Shown here one piece after another: positions 56,413-64,000 of a stretch of DNA of 64,000 nt; position 1 is the stretch's first letter, and the number at the start of each line of letters is the position of its first letter. Origin of the DNA: Calliopum simillimum (Eukaryota; Arthropoda; Insecta; Diptera; Lauxaniidae). The translations under genes were made by a program, and so were the position numbers. The stretch lies in NCBI GenBank assembly GCA_951812925.1, contig OX638370.1, positions 25,039,964-25,103,963 of the forward strand, read 5' to 3'. The notes beneath the pieces are model-generated. The model did not search any database, had not been told where the DNA came from, and was given only the letters and a program-made list of their open reading frames with translations.

Positions 56413-56480
56413 TAAGGCTGCAGTAAGAACAACGTCAGTTCGAACCCAGCCCGGGAGATTTTTTTTTTACTTTTTTTTAC
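56413..56480 (+). repeat. tRNA-like B-box sequence followed by T tract (SINE-type)
   Basis: GGCTGCAGTAAGAACAACGT leads to CAGTTCGAACCCAGCCCGGG, with a good B-box core (GTTCGAACC) at about 56436-56446 and then a long T run. A second copy is at 57160-57225. A clear A box and acceptor stem are lacking, so it is not a functional tRNA gene. Confidence 0.5.
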
Positions 56481-56557
56481 TTTTTTTTGCTTTATTTTTT
56501 TTTTCATTAAAATATCTTTTATATTTTCCTTTCTCTTATTAATTTACTTTTGTTTAA

Positions 56558-57119
56558 GGGGGGCTTCTCATGTAACACGTCAAAAAGTAGTTGTTTTTCG
56601 GGATTTTTTTTTCACTCGGAAAATAAAAACACACACAAATAAATTTTTGCAGATATTTAAGAACATGTTTGAACTAAATATAAAAAAAGCATTTTTCAAA
56701 AACTAAAATGACAAAATGGCGGACTTATTAAATGTCTCGTGTGGCGTGACGCGGCTGACGAATTTATCGCGGTACATTGTGGAGCCCAAAGTTTTTATCT
56801 GAAACATAAAACAAAATTTTTTTATTATTCAGCAGGGTTCCCCTGAGTGCATGAATGTCTGCAACTCCAAAAAATTCGATTCTACAATATTGAAATCACG
56901 TCTTGAAAAAAAAGTGCTATTTTTTCGTCATTTTTTGTCGCTAAATGGGGCTAAAATGTGTATAAAACAACTTTTTTCCACAATTTCAGACATTCATGCA
57001 CTCGTTCAATTTATAATCTGCAAAACACTTTTTAGAAATCAAAAATCGGTTAAGACGTTATTCTATCAACCTATGAAAAAAAAATCGATTTTTAGAAAAT
57101 TTTACATGAGAAGCCCCCC
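56558..57119. mobile_element. 562-bp TTAA-flanked non-autonomous element (piggyBac-like)
   Basis: Inverted ends read GGGGGGCTTCTCATGTAA, with TTAA at both edges (56554-56557, 57120-57123). TTAA duplication is the hallmark of piggyBac-superfamily transposition. A related sequence at 60385-60500 shows the same flanks joined without the insert (TTTACTTTTGCTTACTTGAA). The 90-codon frame inside has no transposase features. Confidence 0.75.
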
Positions 57120-57159
57120 TTAACTGAATTGAAATTGATTACACAATGATTCCATATAA

Positions 57160-57225
57160 GGCTGCAGTAAGAACAACGTGACTTCGAACCCAGCCCGGGT
57201 GGTTTTTCTTCCGTTGTTTTATTTG
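57160..57225 (+). repeat. Second copy of the tRNA-like B-box sequence
   Basis: GGCTGCAGTAAGAACAACGT is followed by CTTCGAACCCAGCCCGGGTG and T-rich sequence, matching 56413-56480 with a few changes. Confidence 0.5.
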
Positions 57226-57619
57226 TTTTTGCTTTATTTTTTTTTTATTAAAATATTTTTTATTTTTAATTGAACTTTTAGTCATATATTTGCAAAGATC
57301 GATTTACATATAAATCTATCAATGCATTTTCTAACACATAATTATGACAAATCAAGGAACGGATTAAAAACACGGCTATAGTGACATAAGTATGTTTCGT
57401 TTTTCGCCACAAAGACTTATCAGACTATTTTTTGTTGTAATTATAATTATATTTATTTCACTAAATTAATTATAATTGAAAAATTGCAATCGGTATTGAA
57501 TTTGTTCCAAAGGAACAACTATACCAAATATCAATAAATAACACAAACAGCAATTATGATATATCAACACGTATTAACACACAAACAAAACTGGCAAAAG
57601 TCGGCTTCGCTGCCGGGCA

Positions 57620-57645
57620 AGGCTGGTGCAGTGGTAACGACTTCT
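57620..57645 (+). repeat. tRNA-like A-box fragment
   Basis: GGCTGGTGCAGTGGTAACGA resembles the 5' part of a tRNA with an A box, but no B box follows. It is probably a truncated SINE-type sequence. Confidence 0.4.
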
Positions 57646-57779
57646 GCTACCAACCTGGAGGTAAATATAATTATAATTACAACAAAAAATAGTCTGATGA
57701 GTCTTTGTGGCGAAAGATGAAACATATGTCAATATAGCCGTGTTTTTAATCCGTTCCTTCCCAACAGAAAATTTCGATG

Positions 57780-57995
57780 CGCATCCCCAAGATGCAATAG
57801 CGATGCACGTCCTTCTCGCATCTAAAGAGCTGATTTGTATGCGCATATTTTCTGCGCTATAGGTAGCGAAAGCGAAGCGCATCCAAAGAGCATTTCTGGT
57901 AGCGAGAGCGATGCGCATCGAAACAGCATTTCTGGATGCGAGAGCGATGCGCATCCAAAGAGCATTTCTGGTAGCGAGAACGAAGCGCTTTCGGT
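57780..57995. repeat. 36-bp minisatellite, array A
   Basis: Units of the form GCATTTCTGGTAGCGAGAGC plus GATGCGCATCCAAAGA repeat with alternating GGTAGCGAG and GGATGCGAG versions. All three forward frames and the minus frames stay open, since 36 is a multiple of three. The plus frame reads a SISGSESDAHPK pattern. No protein is claimed. Confidence 0.8.
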
Positions 57996-58055
57996 TACGT
58001 ATTTACGCACAAAACAAAATAAGTCAATAAGTCAGCTTCGTAAGAGCGCGAAGAT

Positions 58056-58136
58056 GGAGCCAGTGGTCTAGCGACTGGCACTGCGATTCAGATTTATAGC
58101 AACTGTGAGGTCCTCGGTTCAACTCCGGCCCAGACC
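58056..58136 (+). repeat. tRNA-derived SINE-like sequence with A and B boxes
   Basis: GGAGCCAGTGGTCTAGCGAC (A box within about 58063-58076) and GGTTCAACTCC (B box 58116-58126) are about 50 bp apart, normal for Pol III internal promoters. The stems do not close into a convincing cloverleaf with acceptor stem, so a SINE head or tRNA pseudogene is more likely than a working tRNA. Confidence 0.6.
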
Positions 58137-58294
58137 TAACACAAAAGTTTTCAACTTGCAATTTTTCAATTAGAATTAATTTAGTAAAATAAAAATAATT
58201 ATAATTACATCAAAAAAAAATAATAGTCTGATGTGTCTTTCTTTGTGACGAAAGACGTAAAATTTTAATTAAAAATTAATTTTTAAAATATTTT

Positions 58295-58470
58295 TATTGT
58301 CATCCAAAAAGCATCCAAACAGCATTTCTGAATGCGAGAGCGATGCGCTTCCAAAGAGCATTTCTGGTAGCGAGAGCGATGCGCATCCAAACAGCATTTC
58401 TGGATGCGAGAGCGATGCGCATCCAAAGAGCATTTCTGGTAGCGAGAGCGAAGCGCTTCGTTCCAATGAC
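58295..58470. repeat. 36-bp minisatellite, array B
   Basis: Same unit as array A (GCATTTCTGGATGCGAGAGC plus GATGCGCATCCAAACA), about four to five copies. The two arrays are separated by the tRNA-like sequence and lie inside the same inverted-repeat element. Confidence 0.8.
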
Positions 58471-58643
58471 ATGCCAATGTTAATTTCAGCGCTTTTGGCA
58501 ACGAGAGAGATGCGCTTCACTGCTGCTTTAGAGCGCTTCAGAAGCGCTATTGATGCGCTCCATTCCCCATTGGGTTGATTTGTCATAATTATGTGTTAGA
58601 AAATGCATTGATAGACTTATAAGTAAATCGATCTTTGCAAATA

Positions 58644-60297
58644 CAGTTTGTCAAGAATGTCTTTTTACATTGAAAATAAATTCATATTTTCAACTTATTA
58701 AGCAAAAAAAAACGTACTTCTTACATTTTTGCCAAATTTTTTTTTCATGAATAATAGTTGCTTACTATATTTAAAAGGATTCGTGAAAAAAAAAAATTTG
58801 CAAATTTAATGCAAAATAAAAAAAAATCAACAAAAACAAATAATACTCGATTTTTGAAGTGTCAAGAAAGTCTTTTTACAAATAAAAAGAAATGTTTTTA
58901 TATTAAATTTTTAGTATCTTCCTTGTTTACAGCCATCTTTAAACGACCACCATAAGGATCTACCACACATTGTAGACGTTTTTACATAAAAGGAACCAAC
59001 TTTTTCAGGTCGTAATTACTCGGTCTTTTCCAATATTGTATTTTCAAATGAAGTTCGGTATTTGGTTGTCTTTCTGCGACCTTTTTCTTTAAAAAGACCC
59101 ACAAATTTTCGATACGATTATTGTCTGGACTTTCGACTAATGCATCCATCACTTTACCACAGTTAAACTGAAGCCACATTCGCACCATAGTCGCTTATGC
59201 TTTCGATCATTACGCTGATAGAATTTGAAATGGGGTTTTCAGTCCCTGATAAACCCGAATTGTCAAGTTTTTTAATGCAAAATGGTTACACATTCTTTCC
59301 ACGTCATGGTGGTGTCTATAAAAGATAAGTTCCTACTCCTTTGCCACCTCCAAGTCATAATACTAAATTTTTCAATTTTATCAGTCAGAATAATGTCGCA
59401 GTTTTCTAACGATTGTAACGCCTTTTGCACCACCATAGCCAGTCCATCGTTATAATACGATTTCATATTCTCCGATAAAACGAGTATGATGTGGTTTTAC
59501 AACGATGGACCTGCTATAGTGTGGAGAAAGGCAAAATACTACAACATTAATCCAAATTCTAAAATTTAAAAATTTGCTATTATGACTTGGAGGTGGCAGA
59601 GGAGTTAAAACTTATTCTTTAAAGACACAACCATGAACTCGAAAGAATATCTAACCATTTCACATTAAAAAGTTTGACAATTTGGGCTTATCAGGGACCG
59701 GAAACCCCGTTTTAAATTCTATCAGCGTAATGATCGAAACCATAAGCGACTATGGTGCGAATGTGGCTTCAGTTTATCTGTAACAAAGTGATGGATGCAT
59801 TAGTCCAAAGTCTCGACTATAATCCTATCGAAAATTTGTGGGTCTATTTAAAGAAAAAGGTCGCTGAAAGACGACCAAATATCGAACTTCATTTGAAAAT
59901 ACAATATTGGAAAAGACCGATTAATTACAACCTGAAAAAGTTGGGTCCTTCTATGTAAAAACGTCTAGAATGTGTGGCGGATGCTTATGGTGGTCATTCA
60001 AAGATGGATGTAAACAAGGAAGATACTAAAAATTTAATATAAAAACATATCTTTTTATTTGTAAAAAGACTTTTTTGACACTTCAAAAATCGAGTATTAT
60101 TTGTATTTGTTGATTTTTTTTTTATTTTGCATTAAATTTGGAAATTTTTTTTTTTCACGAATCCTTTTTAAATATAGTAAGCAACTATTTCATGAAAAAA
60201 AATTTGGCAAAAATGTAAGAAGTACGTTTTTTTTTTTGCTTAATAAGTTGAAAATATGAATTTATTTTCAATGTAAAAAGACATTCTTGACAAACTG
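58644..60297. mobile_element. Palindromic Tc1-like element with mirrored transposase fragments
   Basis: Ends CAGTTTGTCAAGAATGTC in inverted orientation, TA at 58642-58643 and 60298-60299. The whole 1654 bp is two inverted arms of about 740 bp with a loop near 59386-59554. Each arm holds the C-terminal part of a Tc1-type transposase: 59188-58982 on minus and 59752-59958 on plus, with SPDNNRIENLWVFLKKKV and the diverged SLDYNPIENLWVYLKKKV. The left arm extends further into the catalytic domain (NLSFIDTTMTWKECVTIL). Arms have diverged in places. No arm can encode a working enzyme. Confidence 0.85.
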
Positions 60298-60575
60298 TAT
60301 ATGACTAAAAGTTCAATTAAAAAAAATCAATTTTCAATATATAAATGTCATTGAGTAACACACTTAAAAATTCTTACAAATATTTTTTATTCAACCTTTT
60401 TTTATTTCACTTTTCTATTTTCCTTTCTCATTTTTATTTACTTTTGCTTACTTGAATTGAAACTGATTGCACAATGATTCTATGTAATGCTGCAGGAGCA
60501 TTTGCATGTCAAATTCTGTTTGGACAACATTTGCTTAATATACAAATTTAATACCTCTTCATATCATCGCCCGAT

Positions 60576-60682
60576 GCATCGGGCGTTGGTGTAGCGGTCT
60601 TAAGGGTTGGTAAGTGTAAGAAAAAAATATCTAGCACGCGTAGGGTCGTGGATTCCTGGCGCGGCCAGTTTTTTTTTTTTTT
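60576..60682 (+). repeat. tRNA-derived SINE-like sequence with terminal T run
   Basis: GCGTTGGTGTAGCGGTCTTA contains an A-box-like stretch (about 60586-60600). GGTCGTGGATTCCTGGCGCG near 60644-60663 is B-box-like, followed by a 12-T run. The spacing is longer than in a normal tRNA. Probably Pol III-derived repeat. Confidence 0.5.
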
Positions 60683-61835
60683 CTTTTTTTTAATTTTATT
60701 GAAAAAACGCTTACAGCAGCATTACAAATAAGCGCTTTAAAAACTCTTTTTTGGTAAGGCTGCTGTAAGCTTTTGCTCACTTTCATCCTATGACATGCAA
60801 TGTTAAAAAAAAAGTATTGTTCTTACGGAGCGGGAGCGCTTATTGGTGAAAAGGATGCACTTCAGAAGGGTTTTTGAAGCACTTGGGTCGGTATTTTACA
60901 TGTATTCAACATAACTTCACTTTTTTCTTATAAGACTGAAGCAGAGCAAAGAAAAATATCTTTATAATATACTTACAGAACTTGTAACTTTAAAAACTAC
61001 AATACCAAAAATTGTATTAAAATTGACTTGGTCTATTTTAAATTTGAAGTCAAACAAGGTGTTTAAATGTCAAAGTTCACATTTGATGGCACGTTTTTTT
61101 CTTTCGGACATAAACGAAAGAAAAAACAATCCCCATAACGATATTTTCTAATGCCTTATTTTGTTTTTGACCGAAAGAAAACAAACGTTTTTACTAAATT
61201 GGGGATTATGTCCGAACAAATGAGTAAAAAACACCCATTTTCGAAATGGGGACTATGTCCGTGGGAATTATGTCATGGCACCGCCAAAAAAAAAAGGTTT
61301 TTGGGATTTTCCGGGAAAGTTTGGGGTTTTCCGGAAAACACTTTTCGTTTTTGATGAGCTCGAATTAGCTCGAAACTAGCTCGAAATTCCTGCGTTGAAA
61401 GATTTCATCGCAGCTCTTTCCGCGGATTCGTCTGGCTGAAAAAATAAACTAATCTATGCAAAACAATTTTTCCGCTTTTCTGGAAAATGAAAAATTTCCC
61501 AGATAGCTCGAAATTACTGTTCAAAACCCAAAAACACCAAAATTCGTCACACCTGCATAGCTCACTTTATGGACCTGAAAAAATTGGCCAAATCACTACT
61601 TTAAAATTTGAATTAATTCCAGCTAGATCTATCAAATCTCCTACTGTGAATCCGTATGGATTAAATTCATGTTTCGAAAGAAATTTCACCCAAGTAAAAA
61701 AAAAAAAATTTCTAAAAATGCAATATCTCGCGAAAACGTTCAGCTAGGATTTTAATTCAAACAGACTTTTCATCTGTGATTGACCCCGAATACAGTCCCA
61801 TCTTAAGTTTTTGTTTTTTTTTGTAACTGTGACCT
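60683..61835. other. No gene seen
   Basis: AT-rich sequence with short repeats of GACTATGTCCG and CTTTCGGACATAAACGAAAG (near-palindromic, 61090-61125) phrases. The ORFs at 61151 and 61487 show no motif and are not called. Confidence 0.4.
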
Positions 61836-61910
61836 TCTTGGCATGTCTAGTGGCAGACAATTTCTTATGTTTTTTGGTTCATGAGTTCAATTCTCGTATG
61901 GTTCGAACAA
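61836..61910 (+). repeat. tRNA-like sequence with A and B boxes
   Basis: TTGGCATGTCTAGTGGCAGA (A box) is followed by GAGTTCAATTCTCG (B box at about 61883-61893). A cloverleaf is only partly possible. SINE head or tRNA pseudogene. Confidence 0.5.
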
Positions 61911-62106
61911 AAAGAAAAACATACCTTTTGTATTTTATAATTCTGCAATAAATTTTTATTTTAATTTTCTTTGGAACAAGTTTTTTGCTTAAAGAGTATG
62001 TTCATGTTGAACAATCTGCTGAAATCCTCACGTTATGTCACTGGTTTGGAATAGAGTTTTACTCAAAGGTATTTTCTGTTTTTATTTTAATTATACGTTT
62101 CAAATA

Positions 62107-63246
62107 TCAATAAAAATCAATAATAGGTTCATCAACCGGTGGTGTCGATGTTGGTGTTGTTGGTGTTGTAGGTGTTGTTGGTGTTGTTGGTGTTGTAGGT
62201 GTTGTTGGTGTTGTTGTTGTTGGTGTTGTTGGTGTTGTAGGTGTTGTAGGTGTTGTTGGTGTTGTTGGTGTTGTTGTTGTTGGTGTTGTTGGTGTTGTTG
62301 GTGTTGTTGGTGTTGTAGGTGTTGTTGGTGTTGTTGTTGTTGGTGTTGTTGGTGTTGTTGGTGTTGTTGGTGTTGTTGGTGTTGTTGGTGTTGTAGGTGT
62401 TGTTGTTGTTGATTCTGTGGTTGTCGTTGATGTCGGCGTCTCAATACCAAAAATTTTGTCTTCAATCCAACCACTCAAAACCGATACATCCGAATAGACA
62501 CCTGGAAAATCGGCTCGTGCACAACCCTCGCCCCATGAAACAATACCAGCTAATTCCGAATTTACAACAAGAGGACCACCGGAATCTCCCTGACAGGCAT
62601 CTTTACCACCAGTTGGAGTACCAGCGCATAACATACTTTCCGTAACATCATCGCCAATAACAGCATATGCCTTTTCACAAAATTCATTGCTGACAATTGG
62701 CACTTCAACTTCCTGTAACAACTCAGGTGATCCACCGCCTTCCGTTAAACCACCCCAACCGGTAACAATAGCCCTTGCGCCACTTTCTGGTTTCTTGGTG
62801 GCCAATTTTATAGTTCCAATGGTTACATTATTTATGGGCATTTCGACTGTCAAAAAAAGTATGGCAACATCATTATCAGTATTTGATGCATTGTAATTTG
62901 GGTGCATGGCAATTTCCTTTACTGGCGAAATAGCACCATCTGAGCCACGGCGATTATTAGTACCACAGACCACCATTAAATTGGAAGCTATGCGTCTATT
63001 GACGCAATGGGCGGCGGTTATTATAGTTGTAGAATTGTAGAGACTTGCACCACAACTATGGGAAAATTGCACCGCTGAAGAACTTCTATAGCGCATCGAA
63101 CATTGATGTGGATGTTTCGTTATGCTAACTTCCTTACCACCAACAATGCGTCCATCTTGTGGTTCGATACCCGCTATAACATCAGTTGAGGCCACCGCCA
63201 CGTAGATGAGAGTCGCCAATAACGAGTAGAGTAGGAATTTCAACAT
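62107..63246 (-). CDS. Trypsin with C-terminal mucin-like Thr/Pro repeat tail
   Basis: A 379-residue secreted protein. The ATG at 63246 is chosen because a TATATA box lies at 63285-63290, upstream of it on the minus strand; the frame upstream would begin before the TATA-driven transcript. Signal peptide about 1-20, propeptide to Arg33, mature IVGG. The triad is complete (His80, Asp126, Ser222) and Asp216 predicts Arg/Lys cleavage. Two extra cysteines (Cys49, Cys94) may pair. The protease domain ends near residue 267. The rest, about 110 residues, is almost pure PTT/TTP repeat ending PVDEPIIDFY. Dense Thr/Pro stretches are usually heavily O-glycosylated and can anchor enzymes in the peritrophic matrix or mucus; this role is inferred. 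The closest overall style is eta/zeta trypsin. Confidence 0.93.
   Translation of the reverse strand: MLKFLLYSLLATLIYVAVASTDVIAGIEPQDGRIVGGKEVSITKHPHQCSMRYRSSSAVQFSHSCGASLYNSTTIITAAHCVNRRIASNLMVVCGTNNRRGSDGAISPVKEIAMHPNYNASNTDNDVAILFLTVEMPINNVTIGTIKLATKKPESGARAIVTGWGGLTEGGGSPELLQEVEVPIVSNEFCEKAYAVIGDDVTESMLCAGTPTGGKDACQGDSGGPLVVNSELAGIVSWGEGCARADFPGVYSDVSVLSGWIEDKIFGIETPTSTTTTESTTTTPTTPTTPTTPTTPTTPTTPTTTTPTTPTTPTTPTTPTTPTTTTPTTPTTPTTPTTPTTPTTTTPTTPTTPTTPTTPTTPTTPTSTPPVDEPIIDFY
62140..62430. repeat. GGTGTTGTT microsatellite encoding the mucin-like tail
   Basis: On the plus strand the tract is built of GTT and GGTGTTGTTGGTGTTGTA units. The antisense reading encodes Thr and Pro. Length polymorphism between alleles is likely. 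Plus-strand frames through it are artefacts. Confidence 0.9.
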
Positions 63247-63284
63247 ATCGAATGAATACGCGCACACAGATGGACTAAACTTGG

Positions 63285-63290
63285 TATATA
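63285..63290 (-). promoter_or_regulatory. TATA box of the mucin-tailed trypsin
   Basis: TATATA lies on the minus strand 39 bp before the chosen ATG. With a start site about 30 bp downstream, the leader would be very short, as for the canonical trypsin at 4478. Confidence 0.6.
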
Positions 63291-63772
63291 GCACTGCAAA
63301 AGCAAAAAGTCAAGAACTTTTCTAGGCACAAATAATTTTTATAAAAATTGCCTTATAGATTAGCCAGTAGATAAAGTTTTTCATCGAAAGGAATTAATAT
63401 TGTTTACCTATGAAACCTATGTACATTTGCTGATTGTTTTAGTAAACCTGATAAAACAATTTGAAGGTTGTAAAATTTCTGTGAACTGTTTAGCTGATCA
63501 GTTGGTTTTTAAGTTCTGTATGTTTGTTAGCCGCAACTTTACAGAGAAAATTAATTTTTCCTACTACATAGGTTTTGGTCAAAGTCGAAATAGTAAGCAA
63601 AACCATAATTCATTTGTCAAGTAGTAAGAATTTTATATTAATACCACAGGATGAATTATATATGCCTGCTAGAAATCAATGAAGAACATACAGCTGCTGC
63701 GAAAACTGTTGAGCAGCCTCCAATTATGCCCGGCAATTGGAAATAAAAGTTGTTTAAAGCCAATATTAATAG

Positions 63773-64000
63773 ATAGTCTATATCTAGATATATATAGATA
63801 GAATAGATAGAATAGAAAGAATAGATAAAATAGAAAGAATAAATAAAATATGTAGAAGAGATAGAATAGAAATAATAAAAAAATAGAAAGAATGTAAAGA
63901 ATAGATAGAATAGGTAGAATAGATAGAATAGTTAGAATAGATAGAAAAGATAGAAAAGATAGAATAGATAGAATAGATAGAATAGATAGAATGGATAGAA
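63773..64000. repeat. GATAGAATA microsatellite
   Basis: Imperfect repeats of ATAGAATAGATAGAAT and close variants run to the window end and probably beyond. The stretch 63300-63772 before it has no gene. Confidence 0.9.

Larger units (their letters stand above)
57262..60322. mobile_element. Composite inverted-repeat element interrupted by a Tc1-like palindrome
   Basis: The left arm (57262-57354) pairs with 58575-58643 and, beyond the Tc1-like insertion at 58644-60297, with 60298-60322. The paired phrases are TGACTAAAAGTTCAATTAAA and TTGATTTGTCATAATTATGT. A second inner inverted pair (57355-57451 with 57668-57762, around AACGGATTAAAAACACGGCT) lies inside. The interior carries two 36-bp minisatellite arrays and two tRNA-like segments. 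No transposase of its own. Confidence 0.65.

Noticed and set aside
57574..58586. Several overlapping ORFs rich in Ser, Asp, Ala, Leu and Arg
   Set aside because: They are readings of the 36-bp minisatellite in different frames; a repeat unit of a multiple of three keeps all frames open.
56413..61910. Functional tRNA genes
   Set aside because: A and B boxes are present in some, but acceptor stems do not close and spacings differ from real tRNAs; SINE heads or pseudogenes fit better.
62035..62412. Plus-strand ORF made of Cys and Trp repeats, and a Gln/His-rich minus-strand ORF at 62100-62474
   Set aside because: Both are alternative readings of the microsatellite that encodes the Thr/Pro tail of the trypsin on the minus strand.

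Overview
The window is nuclear DNA of a higher (cyclorrhaphan) fly, probably a tephritid-like fruit fly. The evidence is AT-rich sequence, short intronless trypsin genes resembling the alpha-to-iota trypsin cluster of Drosophila, and dense Tc1/mariner-type transposons, MITEs and 5'-truncated non-LTR retrotransposons. Nothing bacterial or viral was recognised. The species assignment is inference.

The recognisable host genes are six different secreted S1-family (trypsin-like) genes, one of them present twice. A canonical trypsin lies at 4478-5266 and again at 13560-14348. A serine protease homolog at 18533-19330 has lost catalytic His and Ser. Three closely related zeta-trypsin-like paralogs lie in tandem on the minus strand: 37379-38209 (unusual activation site and oxyanion residue), 40750-41562 (canonical) and 45077-45904 (catalytic Ser replaced by Asn). 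A trypsin with a Thr/Pro-rich, mucin-like tail lies at 62107-63246. The set looks like a digestive or midgut secreted protease cluster in which some duplicates have become pseudoproteases. One further gene, 29509-30399, encodes an unrecognised Cys-pair protein whose 3' end was broken by a MITE. A coding exon remnant (26387-26417 plus 28243-28579) was split by a 1.8 kb palindrome.

Layout. 1-5508 is an apparently exact copy of 9083-14590, and copy 1 ends at a 200-N gap (5509-5708). This is either a false assembly duplication or a very young tandem duplication. 5.7-9.6 kb holds a mariner remnant and a nested TIR element with internal repeats. 15.3-18.5 kb holds a mariner remnant and an inverted copy of the same repeat family. 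19.6-28.2 kb holds an imperfect palindrome, MITEs, a large TIR element carrying a mariner, tandem repeats and the exon-splitting palindrome. 31.7-36.2 kb is a four-level nest of transposons. 36.3-46 kb carries the zeta-like genes with mariner-type remnants between them. 46.7-52.6 kb is two adjoining giant palindromes, one interrupted by a 2 kb insertion. 53-55.2 kb has a MITE and a nearly complete DD37D transposon. 56.4-61.9 kb is a patchwork of tRNA-like SINE-type sequences, a TTAA-flanked MITE, 36-bp minisatellites and a palindromic Tc1-like element. The mucin-tailed trypsin and a (GATAGAATA)-type microsatellite close the window.

Two patterns stand out: repeated loss or alteration of catalytic residues inside a trypsin cluster, and an unusual density of kilobase-scale inverted repeats, some inserted into coding sequence or into one another.
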